A stretch of DNA of 39,551 bases. Source: Lachnospiraceae bacterium. GTDB lineage: Bacteria > Bacillota > Clostridia > Lachnospirales > Lachnospiraceae. The notes below the pieces were generated by a model. It saw only the letters and a list, made by a program, of their open reading frames with translations. It ran no database searches and had not been told where the DNA came from. A program made the position numbers and the translations under genes. Below are positions 6,515-13,504 of the stretch, piece after piece. Where the stretch lies: assembly GCA_900766915.1 (NCBI GenBank), contig CAAFXE010000244.1:1-39551 (forward strand). Reading direction: 5' to 3'. The first letter of the stretch is position 1, and every line of letters starts with the position of its first letter.

Positions 6515-7976
6515 CTACATCCCTCGCTTTCTCTAGTCGGTTCTGCAGTTCAGCAATTCCTCGTTCTGTCTCTGCAATAACCGGTTCTCGTCGTTCAACT
6601 TCTCCGTTAATTCTTTCCATTGCTGATTTTCGTCTTTCAGCATCCGATTTTCCTCTTTCAATGTCTGAACTTCTCCATCCTTCTTCTCCAATAGTTCCAA
6701 CAGTTCCTCTATACTTGGCAAGATTTGAAGTTGCTCTTGCAACTCGTTGTTTAATTCCTGCAATCTTTGATTCTGCTCCTGAAACAAAATGAGTTGTCCA
6801 TCTCTCTGCTCCATCTCCTGGTACATCTCTGCCATAAGTTCCTGTTGGTCCTCGATCTGGTTTATCATATTCTCCATCAGGGGAATAACTTCTCTGCTTT
6901 CTTCTAATGTCATTCAATCGCTCCTTCCATTGCTTTAATATAATTCCAACCTGTCCAAACACTTCCTGCAACTTTTTCAATATTATATTCTGCTTCTTTA
7001 TAATCCGATTTTCCTCTACTTTCCAAGAAGCAGATACAGCCTGTCCCGACTGATATTTTTCTTCAATCTTTCTTGCATCTGCTCCCTCATGAATCGTCGG
7101 GATTTCAATCTTTCCCTGCCGTTTATAAGAACGATGATCAATCTGCTGTTCCTGCTTCAAATGCAGATTACATTCCTTCGCCCACTCACTTCGCCACAAC
7201 TCGCAGTTTTTCGGATTGTTCCAACCTGTTGCATCGGTAACCTCACGTTTCCATTGTTTTCGGTTACGAGAATCCAATTTCTGATTTCCATCTACACCCA
7301 ATACCGGAATACGGATGCCATGTCTCTCCGGATTCTTTTTATCCTGCCACCAATCCGGATGCGTTTCATCCATCACAATATTTCCATCTTTATCCCGGAC
7401 AAATGCCCAGTCTTTGACCTCTTTATTTCCCCAGGTATGATCTTTCTTAAATGGACGCATGGTAACCAATAAATGAACATGTGGATTGCCATCTCCTTTA
7501 TCGTGAATACTCCAATCAGCACACATTCCCTTTGCCACAAAGTTTCTTTGTATAAAATCTGTTGCATATTCAATCTGTTCCGTTCTGCTCCATTCCTTCG
7601 GAAGTGAAAATTCAAACGACCTGCCAAGCTGTGCATTTGCACCTTTCTCCACTTTCAAAACTTCATTCCATAAACGCTGTTTTCGGAACACAATTTTGAA
7701 CTTTTCCAGAGCTGCTTCTTTATCTTCAGCTCTTTGATAGCGGAGGGATTTTTGAAATCGCTTGATATTTTCATCTGGAACATTCATCCATTCTGTCGGT
7801 GCATTTTCACACATCATAAGTGAGATATATACAACTTCCTTTTTTGAAGTATAATAACTTACCTTTCCGGTTTCCTCATTCTTCATCACATCACCATTCA
7901 GATATGCAGATGCAGCTATGATGGATTTTCCTTTGCTGCGTCCGACAATCTTTACTGTAAAATGAAATATCGCCAA
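6213..7976 (-). CDS. mobL: MobA/MobL family relaxase (MOBQ-type)
   Basis: The relaxase nicks one strand at oriT and pilots it to the recipient. I place the start at the TTG at 7976, giving (M)AIFHFTVKIVGRSKGKS as in other MobL proteins, just after GGGGGAAGG. The upstream ATG frame from 8027 is not needed. The HUH metal motif is visible as NPHVHLL (about residues 164-170), and the N-terminal relaxase domain ends near residue 320. From about residue 355 to 587 the frame is Arg/Gly-rich and low in complexity. It is overlapped out of frame by two further genes (6533-6913 and 5525-6514) that read as more normal proteins. The C-terminal third may therefore be overprinted sequence, not a conserved domain. 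The oriT-like site is at 8311-8343, and mobC lies upstream on the same strand. Confidence 0.9.
   Translation of the reverse strand: MAIFHFTVKIVGRSKGKSIIAASAYLNGDVMKNEETGKVSYYTSKKEVVYISLMMCENAPTEWMNVPDENIKRFQKSLRYQRAEDKEAALEKFKIVFRKQRLWNEVLKVEKGANAQLGRSFEFSLPKEWSRTEQIEYATDFIQRNFVAKGMCADWSIHDKGDGNPHVHLLVTMRPFKKDHTWGNKEVKDWAFVRDKDGNIVMDETHPDWWQDKKNPERHGIRIPVLGVDGNQKLDSRNRKQWKREVTDATGWNNPKNCELWRSEWAKECNLHLKQEQQIDHRSYKRQGKIEIPTIHEGADARKIEEKYQSGQAVSASWKVEENRIIKKQNIILKKLQEVFGQVGIILKQWKERLNDIRRKQRSYSPDGEYDKPDRGPTGTYGRDVPGDGAERWTTHFVSGAESKIAGIKQRVARATSNLAKYRGTVGTIGEEGWRSSDIERGKSDAERRKSAMERINGEVERREPVIAETERGIAELQNRLEKARDVDERFKKLKARRADGGNAGNVGEHGKGTDTERFHYPAEGQRNTKTAGATERIAELMREAEQREQSRERTSLKERIEANKRIVAEREREKEKSRQHNRGMSR
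6533..6913 (-). CDS. Small coiled-coil protein nested out of frame inside mobL
   Basis: This 126-residue frame lies wholly inside mobL, on the same strand but in another frame. It starts at an ATG preceded by GGAAGGAGCG with 8-nt spacing, a stronger ribosome binding site than many genes here. The product is almost entirely coiled coil, with repeated leucine-glutamate heptads from about residue 5 to 122 and few arginines, unlike the Arg-rich overlapping mobL frame. It ends 19 nt before the DUF6040 start in the same frame, giving a regular gene series. Purine-rich DNA can produce charged helices in several frames, so comparison of homologues is needed. I consider it probably real, with unknown function. 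Confidence 0.6.
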   Translation of the reverse strand: MTLEESREVIPLMENMINQIEDQQELMAEMYQEMEQRDGQLILFQEQNQRLQELNNELQEQLQILPSIEELLELLEKKDGEVQTLKEENRMLKDENQQWKELTEKLNDENRLLQRQNEELLNCRTD

Positions 7977-8156
7977 CTCACCTTCCCCCTTTCTGCCGTA
8001 TCCGGCATTGATTTCCTGCAAATGCAAATATCAATATGATAAAACATGCATTGCAGCGATTGCTTGCGTGAACCTCTATAATGCGATAAACACACGGAGC
8101 TGCAATTGATGTGCTAATACAACATTTACAGGAACGCCCTCTGCGTAAGAGTGCCT

Positions 8157-8304
8157 CCTGCGGCATGAGCAGGTCTGCACGAAGTGCCCCTCGGAGAGTG
8201 CGCCCAGCCGCACAGGCTGGTCTCCATGAAGTGGTCCGGCTGAAAGCCCCGCCGACGGAACGAGCCCGGCAAGCAAAGCGCAGACCGGTTGCCGCTTGCG
8301 GCAA
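8157..8304. other. GC-rich, highly structured non-coding region beside oriT
   Basis: This stretch is much richer in G+C than its surroundings. GGTCTGC (8172-8178) can pair with GCAGACC (8280-8286) as a long-range closing stem. Inside are CAC-GAA-GTG (8178-8186), CCAGCC/GGCTGG with a 5-nt loop (8204-8220), CCA/TGG (8224-8234) and GGCT-GAA-AGCC (8238-8248). TTGCCG-CTTG-CGGCAA (8289-8304) follows. Frames on both strands translate into Arg/Pro-rich junk-like proteins, so I do not call a gene. It may be a structured RNA or single-stranded DNA secondary structure used in transfer. Confidence 0.6.
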
Positions 8305-8310
8305 ACTTAT

Positions 8311-8343
8311 TAGACGACCTCTGGTTGTCTATAAGTGCGCCCT
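8311..8343 (+). other. oriT: Origin of transfer (oriT) of MOBQ/RSF1010 type
   Basis: An inverted repeat TAGACGACC-TCT-GGTTGTCTA (8311-8331, one G-T mismatch) is followed directly by TAAGTGCGCCCT (8332-8343). This is the layout of RSF1010/R1162-type origins: a hairpin followed by a TAAxTGCGCCCT nick region. The nick would be expected near 8339/8340. It lies between DUF3847/mobC and the MOBQ-like relaxase gene, as expected for its target. Confidence 0.8.
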
Positions 8344-8387
8344 TCATAATAAATGATGAAGGGATTAGAAAATCTAACCCTCTGCCA

Positions 8388-8702
8388 TTACACTTCCTCC
8401 GCTTCCGTCATCTGCTCCTTCTGCATCGCCTTAGAGAAATATCTTCCATTTGCTTCCTGTCGTTTTAAAAAGCCTATCAGCTTTGGAATATCTTCTTCCT
8501 CAATCGGACAGCCCAGCACCGATTCCACCGCACCACCAATCACGCATAGTCTGTGTGTACGTTTTTTACTCTCTTCGGCTTTCTGCCGCTTCTGTAATTC
8601 CCGTTTCTGTGATGCATATTTCTTTGCTTTTTCAAGACTTTCCTGCTCTCGTCTTTCCATTTCAAGCAAACGCTCTTCATAACTTTTTGTTGATTTACTC
8701 AT
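8388..8702 (-). CDS. DUF3847 family mobilization-associated protein
   Basis: This 104-residue protein begins with a charged helix (about 1-50, YEERLLEMERREQESLEKAKK) and contains the DUF3847 core KKRTHRLCVIGGAVESVLGCPIEEED spread over residues 46-72, with a C-terminal FLKRQE segment. DUF3847 genes regularly lie between mobC and the relaxase in Firmicutes elements. A relaxosome accessory role is likely but unproven. The start overlaps the end of mobC by 8 nt, with a GAGAGGA ribosome binding site 8 nt upstream, so the two are probably translationally coupled. Confidence 0.85.
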   Translation of the reverse strand: MSKSTKSYEERLLEMERREQESLEKAKKYASQKRELQKRQKAEESKKRTHRLCVIGGAVESVLGCPIEEEDIPKLIGFLKRQEANGRYFSKAMQKEQMTEAEEV

Positions 8703-9069
8703 TCACTTCATCCTCTCTTTCTAATCCTACAAGCATTTCCAATATCATCCGAAGAGATTCTAATATTTCCAAATCCAGCTCCTCCGATTTTTCTACTGCC
8801 TGCAAATGTTCATTAATCACTACCAGTTTCTTTTTTATCCCATCAAAGGTTTTCACATTTCCAAATGTGATTACTTTCTGGTGCATACAACTCTGAATGA
8901 AAAACTCTGCCCTCGGAAGTCCCGATAAGGCAATCCGTTCATCAATAAGTTGCTTTTCCTCCGGTGTCACCCGGAAGTTCACAATCACACTCCTCTTCCG
9001 GTTCTTCTCGTTCTTTTTCTTAGGTGTCACACCCGATACAAGGTTTTTCCGTCTGTATATCTTCGCCAT
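8695..9069 (-). CDS. mobC: MobC family relaxosome protein (ribbon-helix-helix)
   Basis: This 124-residue protein has a basic N-terminus (YRRKN..., NRKRSVIVNFRVTPEEK) followed by a ribbon-helix-helix-like segment (FRVTPEEKQLIDERIALSGLPRAEFFIQS, residues about 31-59). That is the hallmark of MobC-type proteins, which bind oriT and help the relaxase open the nick region. A helical tail follows (residues 70-120). AGGAG lies 9 nt before the ATG. It sits between DUF5348 and DUF3847 in the minus-strand operon, about 350 bp from the oriT-like site. Confidence 0.87.
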   Translation of the reverse strand: MAKIYRRKNLVSGVTPKKKNEKNRKRSVIVNFRVTPEEKQLIDERIALSGLPRAEFFIQSCMHQKVITFGNVKTFDGIKKKLVVINEHLQAVEKSEELDLEILESLRMILEMLVGLEREDEVNE

Positions 9070-9081
9070 AATAATCGTCTC

Positions 9082-9303
9082 CTATATCCTTGCCCTGACG
9101 TATTCCAGGTTGCCATAATATGGGGTTCCCACCAGATACCACTGACGGTCAATCCCCATCTCCATTCTGGTTTCCTGCCATTTATCATCTACCATAACCT
9201 CCAAGACTTCTCCACAATGAAAGCCTTCATGTTCCCATAAATCGGAGACTAAAAGTCCGTATCTGTCATTTGCACTGTTATAACCTAATCGACCTGTAAT
9301 CAT
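9082..9303 (-). CDS. DUF5348 family protein
   Basis: This protein of about 73 residues has the DUF5348 signature: GRLGYN.ANDRYGLLVSDLWEHEGFHCGE near the N-terminus and a C-terminal WYLVGTPYYGNLEYVRARI segment. DUF5348 proteins are small predicted beta-rich proteins encoded on clostridial mobile elements; their function is unknown. I prefer the ATG at 9303, which has AAGGAGG 10 nt upstream. A GTG at 9309, overlapping the integrase stop, is the alternative. Confidence 0.85.
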   Translation of the reverse strand: MITGRLGYNSANDRYGLLVSDLWEHEGFHCGEVLEVMVDDKWQETRMEMGIDRQWYLVGTPYYGNLEYVRARI

Positions 9304-9305
9304 AT

Positions 9306-10409
9306 TCACTCCGCCTCCTTTTTCTCCGTTGTATCCACATCGCCTCTGTCCTCATTTAGCTTGTCCGCAAGTGCTTTCTGTTTGGACGGATAAAGATGAG
9401 CGTAATTAAATGTGATATTGATTCCTTCATGTCCCATCCGCTCCGCAATCGCTACCGGAGAAAACCCAAGCTCAATGCAGTGCGCCACATGCGAATGTCT
9501 AAGATCATGAATTCTAATTCTCTTCACCCCTGCCGCCTTCGCTCCTCTGTCCATTTCATGGTGCAGATAGCTTTTGGAAAATGTGAACAGTCTTGTATGC
9601 TCATCACATTTGTAAAGCATTCCGAAATAATCTTCCATCTCACGGCAAAGAAACTCCGGCAACTCAATTACTCGATTGCTCTTTTCCGTTTTGGGACTGG
9701 TAATATAATCCTCACCCTGCAAATGCTGGTAAGATTTGTTGATGGTCAATTTCCTGTCCGTAATGTTGAAATCGCCTCTTTCCAAAGCTAGAAGTTCACC
9801 TTCACGAATTCCTGTCCAGTAAAGGACTTCAAACGCATAATAGGAAACCGGCTTATCTTTCATCACCTCTGAAAACTTCAAATATTCCTCTTTCGTCCAG
9901 AAAAGCATTTCCTTCCCTTTTGCCTTTCCCATCTTTCCTGCCTGTTTTGATGGATTGGCGATCAATCCGTAAAAGCGACAGGCGTGGTTGAAAATCGCAC
10001 TGAGCTGGTTCTGAATGGTACGAAGATACGTCTGCGAATACGGCATTCCATTTTCATCTCTCATGCTAAGCAACTGATTCTGCCACTGAATGACATCCGT
10101 TGCCGTAATCTCCGCAAGACTTTTCTTCTCAAAATATGGAATAATCTTCGTTTCCATAATGTGTTTCTTAGTCAAAAATGTGTTTAATTTCAACCTCGGT
10201 TTCATATCCTCCATATAGACCTCCACGAACTGCGGAAAACCCATATTGACGTCTTTTGATTTCTTTAGCAGAAATTCACGTTCATACTCAAGTGCCTCTC
10301 TCTTAGTGGCAAAGCCACGTTTCGTATGAACCTGACCGACTCCCTGCCAGTCTTTATATCTGATATAAACTTTCCAAGTACCTCTTTTCGTATCCTTACT
10401 TGCTGACAT
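9306..10409 (-). CDS. int: Tyrosine-type site-specific integrase
   Basis: This 367-residue integrase starts at the ATG at 10409 (MSASKDTKRG), where AAGGAGGTG is well spaced. The N-terminus is an AP2-like arm-binding domain (about 1-55), then a SAM-like core-binding domain (about 58-150) and the catalytic domain. The conserved residues are visible: Arg202 (GIREGE), His301 and Arg304 (HDLRH), His327 (MGHE) and the nucleophile Tyr336 (YAHLYPS). It should integrate and excise the element, helped by the excisionase-like gene at 11449-11643. It lies inside the operon between rep and mob genes, not at an element end, which is unusual. I could not identify the att sites. Confidence 0.93.
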   Translation of the reverse strand: MSASKDTKRGTWKVYIRYKDWQGVGQVHTKRGFATKREALEYEREFLLKKSKDVNMGFPQFVEVYMEDMKPRLKLNTFLTKKHIMETKIIPYFEKKSLAEITATDVIQWQNQLLSMRDENGMPYSQTYLRTIQNQLSAIFNHACRFYGLIANPSKQAGKMGKAKGKEMLFWTKEEYLKFSEVMKDKPVSYYAFEVLYWTGIREGELLALERGDFNITDRKLTINKSYQHLQGEDYITSPKTEKSNRVIELPEFLCREMEDYFGMLYKCDEHTRLFTFSKSYLHHEMDRGAKAAGVKRIRIHDLRHSHVAHCIELGFSPVAIAERMGHEGINITFNYAHLYPSKQKALADKLNEDRGDVDTTEKKEAE

Positions 10410-10423
10410 AAGCAGCACCTCCT

Positions 10424-11281
10424 TCATTGTATATTCTGATATGGATTCCCACGTAGGTATCGCAGATAATCATCATGCAAATCTGCCTGCTCCTTTAATG
10501 TGCCTGACAAACTTTCCGCATATAGCGTCGATATCAGATAAGATTCCATATTCTTGATTTCCAAGCTGTTATCCACTAATCGCTCCAACAGATTCGCAAT
10601 ATGAACCGGTTTCAGCTTCAGGAACTGGCTTTTTACAACCTGCCAGGGATAACTCGTACCCTTAATCGTTATCTGCTTTCTTGGAAAACACACCACGTCG
10701 CAGATGGTATCGTATATCTCCCGTATCATTTCCTGTTCGCTGGCATTTCCTTCTGCCAGCTCATAAAACTGCTCCAGCTTGATATTCTCAGCTACAAACT
10801 TTCTAAGCTGTTCTGCGTCCATCTCTCCCTCGCTCTCATCTAAATGATTGATAGATGGATGCTTATTCACTTGGTTATTATTTAATTGATTATTAATATA
10901 TTGTGTGCGATTTTCGGTTGACGGTTTTCCCGCTGACGGGTTATCGGCTGTCGGGTTATCCGTTTGCCGAAAATCGGACAACGGTGTAACCGGAGTTTCA
11001 TGAATCTCTATCGCTATCTTTCCAAACTTGCCACGTTCGGCTCTCTCCTGAGTTCTTGAAATATATCCAAGCTCTTCTAAGTGCGACAGGCTGGCTCGTA
11101 TGGAACTTTTTCCATCGGGAATAATCTTACTTAATCCCGATATGGTAAACTCCCAATTATCCGGCAGGGAAAGCAGTGTAACCACCATTCCCCTGTCACG
11201 CAGGCTCAATGAATGATTTTTCAAGATATCCTTGTAAACATTCACATACTGCCCCTGCGTCTTGTTCTTAAATACTGGCAT
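10424..11281 (-). CDS. Replication initiator-like protein (winged helix, DUF6017 C-terminus)
   Basis: This 285-residue protein starts at the ATG at 11281 (MPVFKNKTQGQYVNVYKDIL) with GAGGAGG 9 nt upstream. The N-terminal domain (about 1-95) is a winged helix typical of element replication initiators (SLRDRGMVVTLLSLPDNWEFTISGLSKIIPDGKSS region). A polar linker (about 100-150, rich in Asn/Gln/Ser) follows, then a C-terminal DUF6017-like domain (about 155-275, with ICDVVCFPRKQITIKG and MESYLISTLYAES). It probably supports autonomous replication of the excised element. A leader hairpin (11321-11360) lies upstream, and the integrase follows with 14 nt spacing. Confidence 0.82.
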   Translation of the reverse strand: MPVFKNKTQGQYVNVYKDILKNHSLSLRDRGMVVTLLSLPDNWEFTISGLSKIIPDGKSSIRASLSHLEELGYISRTQERAERGKFGKIAIEIHETPVTPLSDFRQTDNPTADNPSAGKPSTENRTQYINNQLNNNQVNKHPSINHLDESEGEMDAEQLRKFVAENIKLEQFYELAEGNASEQEMIREIYDTICDVVCFPRKQITIKGTSYPWQVVKSQFLKLKPVHIANLLERLVDNSLEIKNMESYLISTLYAESLSGTLKEQADLHDDYLRYLRGNPYQNIQ

Positions 11282-11320
11282 AATCAATCGCCTCCTCTCT
11301 TATGATTGTTTAAGTTGGGA

Positions 11321-11360
11321 AGCTGTGATATAGTAAATATGCGAGTGATACATCACAGCT
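11321..11360 (-). repeat. Leader inverted repeat before the replication gene
   Basis: AGCTGTGAT (11321-11329) and its exact complement (11352-11360) flank 22 nt. It lies about 40 nt upstream of the rep start and could regulate rep translation or be an initiator-binding site. Confidence 0.5.
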
Positions 11361-11374
11361 TCTGATGTGTTGCT

Positions 11375-11407
11375 GACCTTTCTCTTGCCGGAGAAAGGTC
11401 TTTTTTT
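11375..11407 (+). terminator. Intrinsic terminator reading on the plus strand
   Basis: GACCTTTCTC (11375-11384) pairs perfectly with GAGAAAGGTC (11391-11400) and is followed by seven T. No plus-strand gene precedes it. It may block antisense transcription, or mark a plus-strand RNA I cannot otherwise see. On the minus strand it has no U tract, so rep would still be transcribed from upstream. Confidence 0.7.
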
Positions 11408-11448
11408 GCCTTAGCATGCAACCAAAACCTCCAGCGAAGGTTTTGTTG

Positions 11449-11643
11449 CTACGCTTCTTTTGCCATGCCATAACAGTTCTCCTCGTAGAACTTTCGGTTT
11501 GCCTTGCCGGACAAAACGATAAGATTCGGGTTGATGGCAAGCATCCGTTCATTGAGCTGCTTAATTATCTTGTAGCCCTGTGCTCTGCTGACACCCCAGT
11601 CCTCACAGACTTCTGTAACATCTACATACATCTTTTTATTCAT
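11449..11643 (-). CDS. xis: Excisionase-like small HTH protein
   Basis: This 64-residue basic protein has an N-terminal helix-turn-helix (YVDVTEVCEDWGVSRAQGYKIIKQLN, about 6-32), followed by a segment ending FYEENCYG. It matches the small excisionases of ICEs and mobilizable elements in Firmicutes, which bend DNA to direct the integrase toward excision. AAGGAGG lies 9 nt upstream of the ATG. It is the first gene of the minus-strand element operon and is transcribed from a promoter surrounded by the repeated operators described below. Confidence 0.82.
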   Translation of the reverse strand: MNKKMYVDVTEVCEDWGVSRAQGYKIIKQLNERMLAINPNLIVLSGKANRKFYEENCYGMAKEA

Positions 11644-11704
11644 AGGCTGATTCCTCCTTTCCTCACTTCAATGTATTATGAAAACATTTGCAATTATTCT
11701 ATGC

Positions 11705-11771
11705 GTACATTTTTGTACTTGTTTGATTATAGTACAATATCTTTTTTGTTTCGTCAAGTACTTTTTTGTAC
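11705..11771. promoter_or_regulatory. Element control region: minus-strand promoter with GTAC-N6-GTAC operators
   Basis: The minus-strand promoter has TTGACG (11757-11752) and TACTAT (11734-11729) with 17-nt spacing; TATAAT (11731-11726) overlaps as an alternative. Two near-identical sites, GTACATTTTTGTAC (11705-11718) and GTACTTTTTTGTAC (11758-11771), sit downstream of the start site and abutting the -35. A lone GTAC half-site (11732-11735) lies in the -10. This is what a repressor-controlled lysogeny-like switch would look like; the XRE protein encoded next door is the obvious binder. Confidence 0.7.
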
Positions 11772-11800
11772 TTTAATTCTATTTAGTATTAACTTTTCTG

Positions 11801-11829
11801 TTCACTTTTTTCTTTATTCGTGGTACACT
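11801..11829 (+). promoter_or_regulatory. Promoter of the XRE regulator gene
   Basis: TTCACT (11801-11806) and TACACT (11824-11829) are spaced 17 nt apart, with an extended -10 TGG directly before the hexamer. It drives the plus-strand regulator divergently from xis. Confidence 0.65.
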
Positions 11830-11873
11830 AATGCTATTAAATAAATATTGCTTATCGTAAAGGAGATTTTTAT

Positions 11874-12824
11874 ATGACTCTTGGAGATAAAATTAGAAAA
11901 TATCGAACTCTAAAAGGTCTGACACAGGCACAGCTTGGATCAATGGTCAAACTGACCGGAGACCGCATACGTCAGTATGAAAATGATGTAAGAAAGCCAA
12001 AGGACGGTAAACTGTTTGAGATTGCAGACGCTCTTGATGTAAATCCTTCTACACTCGCTGAGCCTGATTTTGATGATCCCACCAGTGTAATGCATGTCCT
12101 CTTTGAATTAGAAGATATCTATGGCTTGCATTTTGAAAAAGTTGGTGAGAATTATCAACTGGCCTTTTCCAAAGGAGAATGTGAGAATGCTAATTGGCTC
12201 ATAAATGGAATTGCAGCATGGGTAAAAAAACGAAATGAATTGCAACCAGATATTAATGACTCTGATAGTACCATTTCAGATAAGAAAAATGATTATATCC
12301 GCTGGAAAGCAAGATATCCATATAATTTTGCAGAAGAGATTACCAACAATTTTGCACTAGTTCAGAAGTTAAATGAAGATGCATCTTCTCTGCTACCTTC
12401 TGACAGACAACCGATTACTCGGTTCTCTGAATTCTATCGCAGCTTGCTTTCGTTGGAAGATGCCGGAATTAAGTTCACTTTGTCTGTTGATGAAATTATG
12501 AGTAGACGAAGTGCCGCATTTTATATTGATTTAGATTACATTCTGAACAGTTCAAATGAAATCAAGAAACTGTATATGGAATTCAGACTGTGCTGGTATG
12601 ATATGAAGGAGATTGGAATTGAAATACACGAATCGCCAGTACCTGTAAATGGAGATATGAGTATAGCACTATATTCTGATAACATGCAGCTTATAACATT
12701 GTTTCACGCACATATGCGCCACTTGGAAGAAAAGAATTCACCTATGTATGACGGGGACATGTATAAGGCTGAGATTGAGGATACATTGCAAATATTCAAT
12801 GTTCCTATCAGCGACTATATATAA
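11874..12824 (+). CDS. XRE family transcriptional regulator (element repressor)
   Basis: This 316-residue protein has an N-terminal Cro/C1-type HTH (residues about 5-62: IRKYRTLKGLTQAQLGSMV, then DRIRQYENDVRKP). A long C-terminal region of about 240 residues contains no motif I recognise. AAGGAG precedes the ATG. Its divergent position next to xis, across an operator-rich region, fits the master repressor of the mobilizable element. It is not followed by an ImmA-type metalloprotease, so how repression would be relieved is unclear. The C-terminal domain may sense the signal, but that is a guess. Confidence 0.85.
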   Translation: MTLGDKIRKYRTLKGLTQAQLGSMVKLTGDRIRQYENDVRKPKDGKLFEIADALDVNPSTLAEPDFDDPTSVMHVLFELEDIYGLHFEKVGENYQLAFSKGECENANWLINGIAAWVKKRNELQPDINDSDSTISDKKNDYIRWKARYPYNFAEEITNNFALVQKLNEDASSLLPSDRQPITRFSEFYRSLLSLEDAGIKFTLSVDEIMSRRSAAFYIDLDYILNSSNEIKKLYMEFRLCWYDMKEIGIEIHESPVPVNGDMSIALYSDNMQLITLFHAHMRHLEEKNSPMYDGDMYKAEIEDTLQIFNVPISDYI

Positions 12825-12952
12825 ACTTAACATAGGCGATATATTTGGAGGTCAAGTTTTTAATGAATGGGAAAATGCCGAAAATAATTATTTGTTATTT
12901 TATTGGAGTAGAACCGCTTAGAGAAAATCTTATTTTAGTTTAGATTAAATTA

Positions 12953-13014
12953 ACAACCACCTATGTTATAAAAACGACCACCTATTGATAAACTGTGGAT
13001 TTTAATTCTAATAG
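12953..13014 (+). promoter_or_regulatory. Tandem LytTR-like binding sites and promoter
   Basis: The 12-mer AC(A/G)ACCACCTAT occurs at 12953-12964 and 12974-12985, exactly 21 bp apart (two helical turns). A TTGATA -35 (12985-12990) abuts the second copy, and TAATAG (13009-13014) is a possible -10. LytTR proteins bind direct repeats with this spacing next to the -35, so the downstream LytTR gene is probably autoregulated. Confidence 0.65.
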
Positions 13015-13047
13015 AGATATACTACAAAGCAAGGAAGGAGGAACACT

Positions 13048-13494
13048 ATGCAACTAAACATTAAGATTGATGCAAATTACGAAGAACCTGTAACATTAAT
13101 TACAACAGCCCGTATGACAGACGAAGTAAATCGAATTGTAGATTTTATAAACCAGTCAGATGCTGTAACAACAATCATTTCCGGTATCAAAAATGGCAAA
13201 GTTGAATTGTTAGAGCAACAATCACTTATTAGGATCTATGCCGAAGAAGGCAAAGTATTTGCAAAAACAGAATATGATTTGTATCAACTTCGATTAAGAC
13301 TTTATGAATTAGAGGAACGATTAGATGATACTCTCTTTGTAAGGATATCTAATTCAGAAATTGTTAATCTAAAAAAGGTTAAGAACCTTGATTTAAGCTT
13401 TGTAGGAACAATTTGTATGGAATTGTCTAATGGAGATGTAAGTTATGTTTCCAGAAGATATGTTTCTAAAATCAAAAGACTATTAGGATTATGA
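13048..13494 (+). CDS. LytTR DNA-binding regulator
   Basis: This 148-residue protein has an N-terminal extension (about 1-45) and a C-terminal LytTR domain (about 50-146). Characteristic features are the IRIYAEEGKVFAKT strand pair, YELEERLDDTLFVRISNSEIVNL (residues about 90-112) and a terminal NGDVSYVSRRYVSKIKRLLG. It lacks a receiver domain, as in LytTR regulatory systems where a membrane partner controls the regulator. The start has AAGGAGG. The next gene begins 10 nt downstream and encodes a DUF3021 membrane protein, the usual partner type. Confidence 0.9.
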   Translation: MQLNIKIDANYEEPVTLITTARMTDEVNRIVDFINQSDAVTTIISGIKNGKVELLEQQSLIRIYAEEGKVFAKTEYDLYQLRLRLYELEERLDDTLFVRISNSEIVNLKKVKNLDLSFVGTICMELSNGDVSYVSRRYVSKIKRLLGL

Positions 13495-13504
13495 GGTGAG
13501 CATT

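Noticed and set aside
7977..8027. ATG-initiated extension of mobL
   Set aside because: The TTG at 7976 after GGGGGAAGG gives the conserved MobL N-terminus; the extension has no family similarity.
8111..8356. Arg/Pro-rich ORFs on both strands beside oriT
   Set aside because: They exist only because the region is GC-rich; there is no good ribosome binding site, and the stretch is better explained by stem-loops and oriT.
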